A DNA stretch of 64,000 bases from Nakamurella silvestris (lineage in GTDB: Bacteria > Actinomycetota > Actinomycetes > Mycobacteriales > Nakamurellaceae), in NCBI GenBank assembly GCA_003576535.1, contig QXCQ01000263.1:1-64000 (forward strand), in the 5' to 3' direction. The translations under genes were made by a program, and so were the position numbers. This document shows, in pieces, positions 16,082 through 25,832 of the stretch (positions within the stretch are counted from its first letter, which is position 1; the number at the start of each line of letters is the position of its first letter). The notes beneath the pieces were generated by a model. That model did no database searches. It worked only from the letters and a program-made list of their open reading frames with translations, and had not been told where the DNA came from.

Positions 16082-16834
16082 TCAGGCGGGGAGCAGGTAG
16101 TCCTCGCCGCCCACGTAGACGGTGTGTCCGGTGGGGTGGGGATCCGTGGCAGCGGAGGTGACCTCGGCGGCGAAGTCGACGAGCGTGGGGATGGACCCGG
16201 CCTTCTCCATCCGGGCCGCGACCACGCCGGGCTGGGCGCGGTCCAGCAGTGTGACGGTGATCGTTCCCTCGATCATGTCGCCGGAGACCACCACGAGATC
16301 GATGCCTGCTGCGGTGAACTCGTCGATCCGGGCGCGCAGCGCGTCCTCGCCCGCTCGTTTGCTCCGGGCGACGGCCTCGTAGGCGTCGATACCGGGCTGC
16401 CGCCCGTGGAAGTGGGCCTGATGACTGGTGACGAAGACGATCCGGGATCCTGCGGCCATCAGCGGGAGGGCGGTGTCCACCAAGGACACCTGCGCGTCAC
16501 GGTTGAGGCGAAGGGCGTACCCGGGGTCCGCATCGCGTTCCATACCGCCGGAGGCGTTGAGCACCAGCAGGTCGAGCCGGCCCCAGGTGCTCCGTACGGC
16601 CTCGACCATGGCGGCGACGGCGGCCGGGTCGGTGAGGTCTGCCTTGACGGCGATGGCCTCGCCACCGGCGGCTTCGATCTCGGCGACCACCCGCTCGGCC
16701 CGCTTGGCCTTGTCCCGGTAGTTGATCACCACACGCGCACCCAGGGTGCCGGCGAGTCGACGGGCGGTTTCGGCACCGATCCCACGGGAGGAACCGGTGA
16801 CAAGGACGACGGGACGAGGAGCTGAATCGATCAC
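16082..16834 (-). CDS. SDR family oxidoreductase
   Basis: A 250-residue short-chain dehydrogenase. The NAD(P)-binding glycine motif is TGSSRGIGAETARRLA, and NYRDKAKRA after beta2 suggests NADP preference. LVLNASGGMERD corresponds to the NNAG strand. The active-site region reads SRIVFVTSHQAHFHG then YEAVARSKRAGEDA: the Tyr is seven residues before the Lys instead of the canonical four, an arrangement I associate with one actinobacterial SDR subgroup but which needs alignment. GTG at 16834 is chosen because AGGG lies 8 bases upstream; a longer frame would run back into the palindrome at 16865-16913. Substrate unknown. Confidence 0.8.
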   Translation of the reverse strand: MIDSAPRPVVLVTGSSRGIGAETARRLAGTLGARVVINYRDKAKRAERVVAEIEAAGGEAIAVKADLTDPAAVAAMVEAVRSTWGRLDLLVLNASGGMERDADPGYALRLNRDAQVSLVDTALPLMAAGSRIVFVTSHQAHFHGRQPGIDAYEAVARSKRAGEDALRARIDEFTAAGIDLVVVSGDMIEGTITVTLLDRAQPGVVAARMEKAGSIPTLVDFAAEVTSAATDPHPTGHTVYVGGEDYLLPA

Positions 16835-16864
16835 GAATCCGACCCTACCGCGATCCTGCGACGA

Positions 16865-16913
16865 GCGAGTGCACCACCACCCCGCCGCAGACAAGGGGTG
16901 GTGGTGCACTCGC
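16865..16913. terminator. Perfect 19-bp-arm palindrome (family 1) after glpK
   Basis: Arms 16865-16883 and 16895-16913 match exactly around an 11-base loop. Outer ends GCGAGTGCACC / GGTGCACTCGC share the GCGAGTG...CACTCGC frame of the other family-1 elements while the middle of the arms differs in a compensated way. It follows the glycerol kinase stop codon and is the likely end of the glp transcript. Confidence 0.8.
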
Positions 16914-16930
16914 GGTTCAAGGGCAGCAGG

Positions 16931-18448
16931 TCAGGCGTCGGCCTCGACCCAGTCGAAGGTCTTGGTGACGGCCTTCTTCCACTGTGCGTACTGCCGGGCC
17001 CGGCTGGTCTCGTCCAACGCCGGCTCCCAACGCTTGTCCTCGGCCCAGTTGGTGCGGATGTCGTCCTCGGACTCCCAGAAGCCCACGGCGAGACCGGCGG
17101 CATAGGCAGCGCCGAGGGCGGTGGTCTCCGCGACGACCGGCCGGATCACCGGAACACCGAGGATATCGGCCTGGAACTGCATCAACGTCTCGTTGACCAC
17201 CATGCCGCCGTCCACCTTGAGGGCGGTCAGATCGACCCCGGAGTCGGCATTCATCGCGTCGAGGACCTCCTTGGTCTGGAAGGCCGTGGCCTCCAGGACC
17301 GCCCGGGCGATGTGACCCTTGTTGACGTACCGGGTCAGCCCGACGATCGCGCCGCGGGCGTCGGAACGCCAGTACGGTGCGAACAGGCCGGAGAAGGCGG
17401 GCACGAAGTAGCAGCCGCCGTTGTCGTCGACACTCTTGGCCAGCGGTTCGATCTCCGAGGCCGACTGGATCAGACCGAGGTTGTCCCGGACCCACTGGAC
17501 CAGCGAGCCGGAGACCGCGATCGATCCTTCCAGGGCGTACACGGTCGGCTGGTCGCCGATCTTGTAACAGACCGTGGTGAGCAGGCCGTTCTTGCTCGGT
17601 ACGACCTCGGTGCCGGTGTTGAGCAACATGAAGTTGCCGGTGCCGTAGGTGTTCTTGGCCTCGCCGGGGGACAGACAGGCCTGGCCGAAGGTGGCGGCCT
17701 GCTGGTCGCCCAGGATGCCGGCCACCGGAACCCCGGCCAGCACACCCTGCGGGCGCACCTTCCCGTACTCCTCGGAGGAGGAACGGATCTCGGGCAGCAT
17801 GGACAACGGAATGCCCATGTCGGCGGCGATCTCGGGATCCCAGCTGAGGGTCTTGAGATCCATCAGCAGGGTGCGGGAGGCGTTGGTCGGCTCGGTGTAG
17901 TGGAGGCCGCCCTCGACACCGCCGGTGAGATTCCACAGGACCCAGGTGTCCATGTTGCCGAAGATCAGGTCCCCGGCCTCGGCCTTCTCCCGTGCGCCCT
18001 CGACGTTGTCGAGGATCCACCGGATCTTGGGACCCGAGAAGTAGGTGGCCAGCGGGAGTCCCACCTTCTCCTTGTACCGGTCGGCACCGCCGCCGAGGGC
18101 CCCGAGCTGCTCACAGATCTTGTCGGTGCGGGTGTCCTGCCAGACGATGGCGTTGTACACCGGCTGTCCGGTGGTCCGGTCCCAGACGAGGGCGGTCTCC
18201 CGCTGGTTGGTGATGCCCAGGGCCGCGATGTCGGCCGCCTTGAGATCGGCCTTGGCCAGCGCCGCCGCCGTCACCGCCCGGGTGTTCTCCCAGATCTCCA
18301 ATGCGTCGTGTTCCACCCAGCCGGCCTTCGGGAAGATCTGCTGGTGCTCCTTCTGATCGACCGTGACCACCCGCCCCTCCCGGTTGAAGATCATGCATCG
18401 GGTGGAGGTGGTTCCCTGATCGATTGCTGCTACGAACTTCTCACTCAT
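16931..18448 (-). CDS. glpK: Glycerol kinase 1
   Basis: 505 residues, the normal length. Phosphorylates glycerol to sn-glycerol 3-phosphate with ATP. The FGGY-kinase N-terminal phosphate loop is [19 protein letters not shown], followed by [17 protein letters not shown] and the substrate segment [12 protein letters not shown]. The C-terminal ATP-binding lobe has [15 protein letters not shown] and [20 protein letters not shown] lies 9 bases ahead of the ATG. It is the last gene of glpX-glpD-glpF-glpK, 79 bp after glpF. A second glycerol kinase gene is on the other side of the operator region (23092-24603). Confidence 0.95.
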   Translation of the reverse strand: MSEKFVAAIDQGTTSTRCMIFNREGRVVTVDQKEHQQIFPKAGWVEHDALEIWENTRAVTAAALAKADLKAADIAALGITNQRETALVWDRTTGQPVYNAIVWQDTRTDKICEQLGALGGGADRYKEKVGLPLATYFSGPKIRWILDNVEGAREKAEAGDLIFGNMDTWVLWNLTGGVEGGLHYTEPTNASRTLLMDLKTLSWDPEIAADMGIPLSMLPEIRSSSEEYGKVRPQGVLAGVPVAGILGDQQAATFGQACLSPGEAKNTYGTGNFMLLNTGTEVVPSKNGLLTTVCYKIGDQPTVYALEGSIAVSGSLVQWVRDNLGLIQSASEIEPLAKSVDDNGGCYFVPAFSGLFAPYWRSDARGAIVGLTRYVNKGHIARAVLEATAFQTKEVLDAMNADSGVDLTALKVDGGMVVNETLMQFQADILGVPVIRPVVAETTALGAAYAAGLAVGFWESEDDIRTNWAEDKRWEPALDETSRARQYAQWKKAVTKTFDWVEADA

Positions 18449-18527
18449 GGACTTCGTTCCTTCGTCTTGTCGTCATTGATTCAAGGCGGGCCGGTCGAGA
18501 TCACCGGCGGGTCGAGCTCGGCGGTGC

Positions 18528-19259
18528 CTAGGCGATCGGCGGGAAGATGCTGTCCGACCCGATGGCCTTGAACAGCAGAGCAGCCAGGATCGCGCCGACG
18601 ACGGGGCCGACGACCGGCACCCAGGCGTAGCTCCAGTCCGAGCTGCCCTTGCCCTTGATCGGCAGGAGGGCGTGGGCGATACGGGGGGCGAGGTCACGTG
18701 CCGGGTTGATGGCGTAACCGGTGGGGCCACCGAGGGAGGCGCCGATGCCTACCACGAGCAGGGCGACGAACAGCGGCCCGAGGCCCGAGGGCGTACCACC
18801 CGAGATGAGGATGACGAACACCAGGACGAAGGTGCCGATGACCTCTGTGATGGTGTTCCAGACAGGGTTCCGGATCGCCGGTCCGGTGGAGAACACCGCG
18901 AGCTTCAAGGCCGGATCGGGCTCGGCGTCGAAGTGGTCCCGGTAGGCCAGCCAGCACAGCACGGCACCGATGAAGGCACCGACCATCTGGGCCGCCCAGT
19001 AGATGAGGGCCTGACCGAAATCGATCTTGCCCATGATGAGCTGGGCGACGGTGACGGCCGGGTTGAGGTGGGCACCGGATTTGAAGGCGACATACACACC
19101 GGCGAAAACGCCGAGCCCCCAACCGAAGTTGATCAGCAGCCAGCCGCCGCCGTTGCCTTTGGTGCCTTTCAGTACGACGTTCGCTACGACCCCGCAACCG
19201 AGAAGGAGCAGCATGGCTGTTCCCATGGTCTCGTAGAGGAAGATGTGGCCGTTAGTCAT
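18528..19259 (-). CDS. glpF: Glycerol uptake facilitator (MIP/aquaporin family)
   Basis: 243-residue membrane channel with six hydrophobic helices and the two pore-forming NPA motifs, HLNPAVTVAQ and INPARDLAPR. The Asp after the second NPA is the hallmark of glycerol-conducting aquaglyceroporins rather than water channels. RBS AAAGGA precedes the ATG by about 10 bases. It lies between glpD and glpK on the same strand (86 and 79 bp gaps), so it supplies glycerol to the kinase. Confidence 0.95.
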   Translation of the reverse strand: MTNGHIFLYETMGTAMLLLLGCGVVANVVLKGTKGNGGGWLLINFGWGLGVFAGVYVAFKSGAHLNPAVTVAQLIMGKIDFGQALIYWAAQMVGAFIGAVLCWLAYRDHFDAEPDPALKLAVFSTGPAIRNPVWNTITEVIGTFVLVFVILISGGTPSGLGPLFVALLVVGIGASLGGPTGYAINPARDLAPRIAHALLPIKGKGSSDWSYAWVPVVGPVVGAILAALLFKAIGSDSIFPPIA

Positions 19260-19345
19260 GGACGACGGTGTCCTTTCTATCTTTCAGCCGAGCACGGGCC
19301 GGCCGGGCAGGACCGGTGGCCGTTGCGGCCACCGGGTACAACACA

Positions 19346-21070
19346 TCAGTGGGAGCCGGCTCCCACCCTCACCTCGGGTGCGCCGAGCCGGGCGGCATCG
19401 GCTGTCTGGTCGTCAGGCATCTGTTGTGATTCGATCTCGGCCGCCACCCGGGACCGGTAGTGCTCCACCTCGTTGGCGATCGCGGCGGCGTCCCAGTCGA
19501 GCAGCGGTGCCACCAGTTCGGCGGCCTCCTGGGCAGCGGCCTCGCCACGGTCCCAGGTGTCGATGGAGATCCGCAGCCGACGGGCGAGGATGTCGTCGAG
19601 GTGCAAGGCGCCCTCGTGGGAGACCGCGTAACGCACCTCGGCCTTGAGGTACTTCGGCGCACTGGCCAAGGGCTCGGCGAGCGTCGGGTCGGCGTCGATG
19701 AGTTCGAGCACCTCGCCGATGAGACTGCCGTAGCGGCCGAGCAGGTGGGTGATCCGGGCCTCACCGAGGCCGGTCTGCGTCGCGAGCCGGGCGGTGTTGT
19801 TCTTGAGGGCCTGGTACCCGTCGGCACCGACGAGCGGAACCTTGTGGGTGCAGGACTTCGCCACGGTGCCGGGCAGCGCCTTGACCGCCTCGTCGACCGC
19901 ATCCTCGGCCATCACCCGGTAGGTGGTGTACTTCCCGCCGGCGACGATGACGAGGCCCGGCACCGGTGACACCACCGCGTGTTCGCGGGAGAGTTTGCTG
20001 GTGTCATCGGATTCCCCCGCCAAGAGCGGACGGAGTCCGGCGTAGACACCGACCACGTCGGCATGGGTGAGCGGCGTCTCCAGCAGCCGGTTGGCGTGCT
20101 CCAGGATGTAGTCGATGTCGGATTCGCTCGCCGCCGGGTGGGCCAGGTCCAGATCCCACTTGGTGTCGGTGGTCCCGATGATCCAGAAGTCCTCGCTCCA
20201 CGGGCAGGGGATGATGAAGAGCAGGCTCTTCTCGGTCTCGGTGATCAGTCCGGTCTCGGACCGGATCCGGTCCCGCGGGATGACCACGTGGACACCCTTG
20301 GAGGCGCGCACCCGGAACTTGCCCTTGCCGCCCACCATCTCCTGGATCTCGTCGGTCCAGACACCGGCCGCGTTGACCGTCACCTTGGCCCGGATCTCCA
20401 GCTGCTCACCGGATTCCAGGTCGGTGACCTTCGCCCCGATGACCCGGTCCCCGGACCGCAGGAACCCGGTGACCCGGGCGCTGGTGGCGACCTGGGCGCC
20501 GTAGGTCGCGGCGGTGCGGGACAGCATCATGGTGTGGCGGGCGTCGTCCAGCTGACCCTCGTAGAACTTGATCGCGCCGTGGACATGACCCACCTTGGCT
20601 CCGGGGAAACTCTTGAGGGTGCTCTTCTTGCTCAGGTGCTTGTGGTGGCTGGGCACACCGCGTCCGGCTCCGAGCACGTCGTAGACACCGATGCCCAGCC
20701 CGACGTAGGCACGATCGATCCCCTTGCGCTCCAACGGGTAGAGGAACGGCACCGGGTGTGCCAGGTGCGGGCACAGGGTGTCCAGGATGAGCGAACGTTC
20801 GCGCAGGGCCTCGAACACCAGCGGGAAGCCGAGCTGTTTGAGGTACCGCAGGCCGCCGTGGACGAGTTTCGAGGAGCGGCTGGAGGTGCCCGAAGCGAGG
20901 TCCCGGGCCTCGACCAGCCCGACCCGCAGGCCGCGGCTGGCCGCGTCGAGGGCCGCGCCGGCGCCCACGACGCCGCCGCCGATCACCAGGAGATCGAGCT
21001 CCTGCGATGCCATGTCCTGCAGGGCGTTGCGTCGGTTGGTCGGGCTCAACGGTGTAGAGGTGAGACTCAT
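19346..21070 (-). CDS. glpD: Aerobic glycerol-3-phosphate dehydrogenase (FAD)
   Basis: 574 residues. Oxidises glycerol 3-phosphate to dihydroxyacetone phosphate and feeds electrons to membrane quinones. The FAD dinucleotide motif is LLVIGGGVVGAGAALDA; the family segment SSKLVHGGLRYLKQ follows. The C-terminal DAO_C domain continues to about residue 550. The open frame extends 89 codons upstream, but ATG at 21070 has AAGGAG 9 bases ahead and starts the family alignment, so it is preferred. It is 58 bp downstream of glpX and 86 bp upstream of glpF. Confidence 0.95.
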   Translation of the reverse strand: MSLTSTPLSPTNRRNALQDMASQELDLLVIGGGVVGAGAALDAASRGLRVGLVEARDLASGTSSRSSKLVHGGLRYLKQLGFPLVFEALRERSLILDTLCPHLAHPVPFLYPLERKGIDRAYVGLGIGVYDVLGAGRGVPSHHKHLSKKSTLKSFPGAKVGHVHGAIKFYEGQLDDARHTMMLSRTAATYGAQVATSARVTGFLRSGDRVIGAKVTDLESGEQLEIRAKVTVNAAGVWTDEIQEMVGGKGKFRVRASKGVHVVIPRDRIRSETGLITETEKSLLFIIPCPWSEDFWIIGTTDTKWDLDLAHPAASESDIDYILEHANRLLETPLTHADVVGVYAGLRPLLAGESDDTSKLSREHAVVSPVPGLVIVAGGKYTTYRVMAEDAVDEAVKALPGTVAKSCTHKVPLVGADGYQALKNNTARLATQTGLGEARITHLLGRYGSLIGEVLELIDADPTLAEPLASAPKYLKAEVRYAVSHEGALHLDDILARRLRISIDTWDRGEAAAQEAAELVAPLLDWDAAAIANEVEHYRSRVAAEIESQQMPDDQTADAARLGAPEVRVGAGSH

Positions 21071-21128
21071 CTGTTGGCACTCCTTGGTGCGAGATCCACT
21101 GGTAGGGGTCGAAGGTGCACGCCTGGCA

Positions 21129-22160
21129 TCAGATCTCCGGTCGGCGATGGGCCGGGACCAGGGTCGATCGGGTGGCGTCGTGCCGGGTGTCGATGGTCCG
21201 GACGGTGCCGGACCGCGAACGCATGGACAGGGACTGGGTGCTGACGTGCCCGTGGGTGAAGCGGACACCGCGCAGCAGGGAACCGTCGGTGACACCGGTG
21301 GCGGCGAAGAAGACGTCATCCCCGGAGACGAGATCATGTGTGGTCAGCACGGTGTCGAGCCGGTAGCCCATGTTCTCGGCGTCCTGCTGTTCCTGGGCGT
21401 CACGCGGGGCGAGGCGGCCGAAGATCTCCCCGCCCATGCAGCGCAGGGCGGCTGCGGCGATGACGCCCTCCGGGGTGCCGCCGATACCCAGCAGCAGGTC
21501 GACCCCGGAGTCGGGGGAGGCCACCATGATCGCCCCGGCCACGTCACCGTCGGGCAGGAACTTGATTCTGGCTCCGGTGGAACGGATCTGCTCGACCAGG
21601 TCGGTGTGCCGCGGTCGGTCGAGGACGGCGACGGTCAGTTCGTCGTGGGAGCGGCCGAGTGCCTGGGCGACGGCGGCGATCAGGTCCGCCACCGGTGCCT
21701 CAGGATCGACGGCCGAGGCTGCGGCGGCCGGGACCACGATCTTGTGCATGTAGACGCAGGGACCGGGATCGAACATGCTCCCGCGCTCGGACAGGGCGAC
21801 GACGCTGATGGCGTCGGGGAGGGCCTTGGCGGCCAGGGTGGTCCCGTCGACCGGGTCCACCGCGATGTCGACCGCCGGCCCGGTGCCGTTGCCGACATGT
21901 TCCCCGTTGAAGAGCATCGGGGCCTCGTCCTTCTCGCCTTCGCCGATGACCACCACACCCCGCATGGCAACGGTGCCGAGCAACGGCCGCATCGCATCGA
22001 CGGCGGCGGCGTCGACCTGGTGCTTGTTGCCGTGCCCGAGGTACCGGGCCGAGGCCATGGCCGCGGCTTCGGTGGCGCGGACGAGCTCGAGGGCGAGGTT
22101 GCGATCCGGATCCTCGGTCGAACGGGGGGACGCCGGGCGGAGCTGAACGGTCGACACCAT
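21129..22160 (-). CDS. glpX: Class II fructose-1,6-bisphosphatase
   Basis: 343 residues. Hydrolyses fructose 1,6-bisphosphate to fructose 6-phosphate, the committed gluconeogenic step needed for growth on glycerol or lactate. Metal and substrate motifs of the GlpX family are clear: [25 protein letters not shown] and [17 protein letters not shown] at 22160 has a strong GGAGG 6 bases upstream; in-frame starts farther up would enter the operator region. It is the first gene of the leftward glp transcript, so here the bisphosphatase is directly co-regulated with glycerol uptake and oxidation. Confidence 0.93.
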   Translation of the reverse strand: MVSTVQLRPASPRSTEDPDRNLALELVRATEAAAMASARYLGHGNKHQVDAAAVDAMRPLLGTVAMRGVVVIGEGEKDEAPMLFNGEHVGNGTGPAVDIAVDPVDGTTLAAKALPDAISVVALSERGSMFDPGPCVYMHKIVVPAAAASAVDPEAPVADLIAAVAQALGRSHDELTVAVLDRPRHTDLVEQIRSTGARIKFLPDGDVAGAIMVASPDSGVDLLLGIGGTPEGVIAAAALRCMGGEIFGRLAPRDAQEQQDAENMGYRLDTVLTTHDLVSGDDVFFAATGVTDGSLLRGVRFTHGHVSTQSLSMRSRSGTVRTIDTRHDATRSTLVPAHRRPEI

Positions 22161-22251
22161 CACGCACCTCCGTTGGTCTGTGGCCGCGACCTTGCGTCCG
22201 CCGTTCGCCCAGACCATAAATCCGCTGGCGAGCGCGGGGCAAGGGATCAAC

Positions 22252-22293
22252 GTTCGGCATTACCGAACGAAAAAGCGTTCGACATTACCGAAT
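22252..22293. promoter_or_regulatory. Paired IclR-type operators between glpX and iclR
   Basis: Site 1 (22252-22268) is a perfect inverted repeat GTTCGG-catta-CCGAAC. Site 2 (22277-22293) is the same 17 bp with two changes, GTTCGA-catta-CCGAAT. Their starts are 25 bp apart, about two and a half helical turns. They lie 32-73 bp upstream of the IclR-family start and 92-133 bp upstream of glpX, as expected for an autoregulated divergent operator. Confidence 0.8.
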
Positions 22294-22324
22294 CCAGGCG
22301 CGGTGCCCGGGGTAGGCTGTCCCG

Positions 22325-23095
22325 ATGCCGGGCAACGTGCAATCCGTGGAGCGCGCTGCTTCCATGCTGCAACTGCTCGCGGAGGAGAACGAACCCCTCA
22401 CCCTTCAGCAGATCGCCGGAGCGCTGAGTCTGGCGAAGGGCACCGCCCACGGCCTGTTGCGCACCCTGGTGGATGTCGGGTTCATCGAACAGGTCCACCC
22501 CGCGGGTCCCTACCGGGTGTCCGCCGAGCTGTTCCGTCTCGGCGTCGACCGCCTCGACCTGAACGAACTCCGGGCGCGGGCCTTGAACTGGACCGACGCC
22601 CTCGCCGCACGGACCGGTGAGTCGACCAGGGTGGCCGCCTTCCGGCAGGGGCACGTGGTGGTCGCCCACCATGTCTTCAGCGCCGACGAGACCCGGCAGA
22701 CCCTGGTCACCGGCACCTACGTACCGTTGCACGCCTCCGCCCTGGGCAAGATCCTGCTCGCCTTCGACCCGGGGGCGGCGCGCAGCATCATCGGTCAGGA
22801 GCTGCCGAGCCTGACCTACCGCACGGTGACCGACCGGTTCGCCCTGCAACGAGAACTCGCCGTCATCCGCGATGTCGGCTGGGCAGCAGCAGTGGAGGAG
22901 AGCGAACCGGGGATCTGTTCGATCGCCGCGTCGATCCGCGACCGTGGGGGGCATGTGGTGGCCGCAGTGGGCATCGAGGGACCGGTGGAACAGTTGTGCG
23001 ACGAACGATCACGACCCAGACCAGGCCTGGTGACGCAGGTGGTGCGGGCCGGTCGGGCGATCTCCCGCGAGCTCGGTCACGGGCGTGACGAATGA
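22325..23095 (+). CDS. IclR-family regulator of the glycerol genes
   Basis: 256 residues. The N-terminal winged helix-turn-helix is SVERAASMLQLL with QQIAGALSLAKGTAHGLLR; the C-terminal IclR effector domain includes YVPLHASALGKILLAF and a cysteine in EPGICSIAASI. Such regulators usually repress catabolic operons until an effector binds. Position between glpX-D-F-K and glpK2, and next to the duplicated palindrome at 22252-22293, makes it a GylR-like glycerol regulator by inference. Its stop overlaps the next gene's ATG, so regulator and second glycerol kinase are translated together. Confidence 0.85.
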   Translation: MPGNVQSVERAASMLQLLAEENEPLTLQQIAGALSLAKGTAHGLLRTLVDVGFIEQVHPAGPYRVSAELFRLGVDRLDLNELRARALNWTDALAARTGESTRVAAFRQGHVVVAHHVFSADETRQTLVTGTYVPLHASALGKILLAFDPGAARSIIGQELPSLTYRTVTDRFALQRELAVIRDVGWAAAVEESEPGICSIAASIRDRGGHVVAAVGIEGPVEQLCDERSRPRPGLVTQVVRAGRAISRELGHGRDE

Positions 23096-24603
23096 GTGCG
23101 CCCGAGAAGTACATCGCCGCACTCGATCAGGGGACCACCTCGACCAGATGCATGTTGTTCGACCACGGCGGTCACATGGTGTCGATCGCGCAGCGGGAGC
23201 ACCGGCAGTACTTCCCGCAGCCAGGGTGGGTGGAACACGATGCGAGTGAGATCTGGTCCATCGTCAAGAGAATCATGCCGCAGGCCCTGGCCGACGCCGG
23301 GGCGGACCCGGAGGATGTCGTCGCCCTCGGTGTCACCAACCAGCGGGAGACGACCGTCGTCTGGGACAGGTCGACCGGCGTTCCGGTCAGCCGGGCGATC
23401 GTCTGGCAGGACACCCGCAGCTCCTCCGTGCTCGACCGGATCGCCGCCACCCTGGGCGCCGAGACCATCACCCGGCTCACCGGACTTCCTCTCACGGGCT
23501 ACTTCTCCGGTCCGAAACTGCGCTGGCTGCTCGACGGCGACGAGCACCTGCGGATGCGGGCCGAGCGCGGGGACCTGCTGTTCGGCACCATGGATTCCTG
23601 GATCACCTGGAACCTGACCGGTGGTGTCGACGGCGGCCTCCACGTCACCGACGTGACCAATGCCAGCCGCACGATGCTGATGAACCTGGAGACCCTGGAC
23701 TGGGATCCGGAACTGCTACGGGCCCTTGATGTCCCGGCCGTCATGCTGCCGCAGATCGTACCCACCATCGGGGTGCTGGGCCGGACCGTGGAACCCCTGG
23801 CCGGGATCCCGATCGGGGCACTCATCGGTGACCAGCAGGCCTCGCTGTTCGGTCAGACGGCGTTCGACGCCGGTGATGCCAAGTGCACCTTCGGCACCGG
23901 ATCATTCCTGCTTCTCAACACCGGAACCGAGATCGTCCGTCCGGAAAGCGGTCTCATCAGCACCGTCGCCCACAAGGTCGAGAACGAGCCGACCTCCTAC
24001 GCGCTGGAAGGATCGGTCGCGGTGGCCGGCGGTCTCGTCCAGTGGTGTCGGGACAGCCTCGGCTTGATCCGGCACACCTCCGAGATCGAAACCCTGGCCG
24101 CCGGGGTGGCGGACAACGGCGGATGTTATGTGGTTCCGGCGTTCTCGGGGCTGTTCGCTCCGCTGTGGGAGCCGCGGGCGCAGGGGGTGATCGTCGGTCT
24201 GACCTCCTACGTGACCAAGGCCCACATCGCGCGGGCGGTGCTGGAGGCGAGCGCCTGGCAGACCAAGGACATCGTCGAGGCGATGAACAGTGCCGGCGGT
24301 ACACCGGCGAAGAGTCTCACCGTCGACGGCGGGATGACGGCGGACAACCTCCTGATGCAACTGGTCGCCGATGTCCTCGACATCCCGGTCGTCCGGCCGA
24401 TGATGGCGGAGACCGTGGCCCTGGGGGCGGCCTACGCCGCGGGACTGGCCGCCGGCTACTGGGCCGACCGTGACGAGCTACGGCGGCAGTGGCACCGTGC
24501 GGCCGAGTGGCAACCGGCGATGGATCCGGTGCGCCGGAAGGCCGAATACGGCAACTGGTTGCACGCGGTCTCCCTGACGCAGGGCTGGGGTCGCCGGTCG
24601 TGA
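23092..24603 (+). CDS. Glycerol kinase 2 (FGGY carbohydrate kinase)
   Basis: 503 residues, clearly homologous to GlpK1 over its full length: [58 protein letters not shown]. Residues around the substrate site match glycerol kinases, so glycerol is the best guess, though dihydroxyacetone or another polyol cannot be excluded. Overlap with iclR by 4 bp puts it under the regulator's own promoter, separate from glpK1. The carriage of two glycerol kinases under one operator region suggests differing affinity, allosteric control or timing. Confidence 0.88.
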   Translation: MSAPEKYIAALDQGTTSTRCMLFDHGGHMVSIAQREHRQYFPQPGWVEHDASEIWSIVKRIMPQALADAGADPEDVVALGVTNQRETTVVWDRSTGVPVSRAIVWQDTRSSSVLDRIAATLGAETITRLTGLPLTGYFSGPKLRWLLDGDEHLRMRAERGDLLFGTMDSWITWNLTGGVDGGLHVTDVTNASRTMLMNLETLDWDPELLRALDVPAVMLPQIVPTIGVLGRTVEPLAGIPIGALIGDQQASLFGQTAFDAGDAKCTFGTGSFLLLNTGTEIVRPESGLISTVAHKVENEPTSYALEGSVAVAGGLVQWCRDSLGLIRHTSEIETLAAGVADNGGCYVVPAFSGLFAPLWEPRAQGVIVGLTSYVTKAHIARAVLEASAWQTKDIVEAMNSAGGTPAKSLTVDGGMTADNLLMQLVADVLDIPVVRPMMAETVALGAAYAAGLAAGYWADRDELRRQWHRAAEWQPAMDPVRRKAEYGNWLHAVSLTQGWGRRS

Positions 24604-24667
24604 CCTCGTATTTTCGACGTTTCGGGTCCTGGATGGTCGCCATACGACCACGGGGGACCCCGATCGT
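24600..24667. repeat. Direct repeat copy 1 flanking the nuclease gene
   Basis: 68 bp starting on the glpK2 stop codon. It matches 25833-25901 with only about three differences, in the same orientation. The element contains an inner palindrome GGTCG-ccata-CGACC and weaker outer pairing (CGGGTCC with GGGACCCC). Farther right, 24690-24707 also resembles 25945-25962 (CCCGACTCGGTTGAGT against CCCGACCCGGTTGAAT). Confidence 0.85.
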
Positions 24668-24686
24668 GCCCAGTCGCGGGTGGCCG

Positions 24687-25724
24687 TCAGCCCGACTCGG
24701 TTGAGTCCAGCATGTCGGCGAGCTTGTTGAGGGGTGTGCCATTCTGGTCCAGGATCCAGTTCGCTCCCCACAGCTCACCGCGTGGCGGCTGTTGCGTGGC
24801 GAGGTCGATGATCACACCTGTCAGATCTGCGAAACTCCTTGGAGTGCCGTCGTAGTCCCAGACCACCGGTTTGCGGGTGTCTTGTTGCCAGGTAAGGCCA
24901 CGTCTGACCGGATCCTCGTCCAGCCAGGCATCAATCGCCGCCCGATCCTGGTCGACCCCTTTGGGGACGATGAGGCGCAGAGGCGCTCCCTCCTGGAAGT
25001 AACCGCTGGCAACCAGCCGCTGTGTGATCGACGCTCGCCGGACCCGGTTCTCTCGCGTGGCGGCGAGCGTGGTCGCCGTGGAACGAGGCTTCATCATGAA
25101 GTTCTCGGCCGCGGGCACCGGCAGGAGCTGCGATCGTGTGAGCACCAGCTCCCCTCCTGCGGTCCGGTAGAGCCGCACTTGGATAAGGCGAATATCGATC
25201 CTGTTCTCGAACAGGAACATCGCGGTGTTGGTCACTTGCGGAGCGAAGTCACTGGCCACGAGGATGACTGACGGCGGCCCGAGGGTCTCATCACTGACGC
25301 CGGGGGCCCACTCCTGCAGTTCCGCCAGCGGTTCCTCCACCTCGCGTCCAACTGTGCGCTGATATCGGACGAATACTTCACACACGTCGTCCAAGCTGAA
25401 CCGGCTCATCATGGCTGCGTAGTTCAGAGCCTGCATGGTCACCGCGCTTTGGGCGCGGTCCCGTTTCAGCTCGGCGACGACCAGCCGACCGCTCTTGTCC
25501 AGCGCGAGAACATCCAACCGGTCGTAGACCGGTGTGCCCTCGGATGATTCGAACCCGTCATATTCCGAGGACAGCACCATGAGGTCTTCACCGAGGATGG
25601 CAGGGTTGGCCAGCACCCACTCCTGGAGATGATCTCGCTCCTTGAGTCCGACCTCGGCAAAACTGACGGGCTCTGCTTCTACCGCTTGAGCGCGTTCGAC
25701 AGTGAACACCAGTTCTTGACCCAT
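24687..25724 (-). CDS. Putative NucS-like PD-(D/E)XK endonuclease
   Basis: 345 residues, probably a DNA-cutting enzyme. Residues about 25-115 have the restriction-fold layout: an early Glu in LQEWVLANP, then YDRLDVLALDKSG, then VVAELKRDRAQ, giving D-x(n)-ExK with a following Gln/Arg helix, as in NucS/DUF91 nucleases. The C-terminal two thirds I do not recognise. ATG at 25724 is used; TTG at 25736 would add four residues, and no strong ribosome site is seen. The gene is visibly less GC-rich than its neighbours and lies between two direct repeats, both signs of acquisition. No partner methyltransferase is adjacent. Defence, repair or solitary nuclease roles are open. Confidence 0.65.
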   Translation of the reverse strand: MGQELVFTVERAQAVEAEPVSFAEVGLKERDHLQEWVLANPAILGEDLMVLSSEYDGFESSEGTPVYDRLDVLALDKSGRLVVAELKRDRAQSAVTMQALNYAAMMSRFSLDDVCEVFVRYQRTVGREVEEPLAELQEWAPGVSDETLGPPSVILVASDFAPQVTNTAMFLFENRIDIRLIQVRLYRTAGGELVLTRSQLLPVPAAENFMMKPRSTATTLAATRENRVRRASITQRLVASGYFQEGAPLRLIVPKGVDQDRAAIDAWLDEDPVRRGLTWQQDTRKPVVWDYDGTPRSFADLTGVIIDLATQQPPRGELWGANWILDQNGTPLNKLADMLDSTESG

Positions 25725-25832
25725 GATCGGAGACAATAGTGCCGGTCTGATATCGATGTTTGCTCAGCCGTGGTCTGCCCGCAGCAGCGCACGCGTCAGG
25801 ACCCACCCGCCCGGCTGAAGAAATGAGACTGG

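Noticed and set aside
24687-25724. Restriction-modification system
   Set aside because: A nuclease is present but no DNA methyltransferase gene is adjacent on either side.
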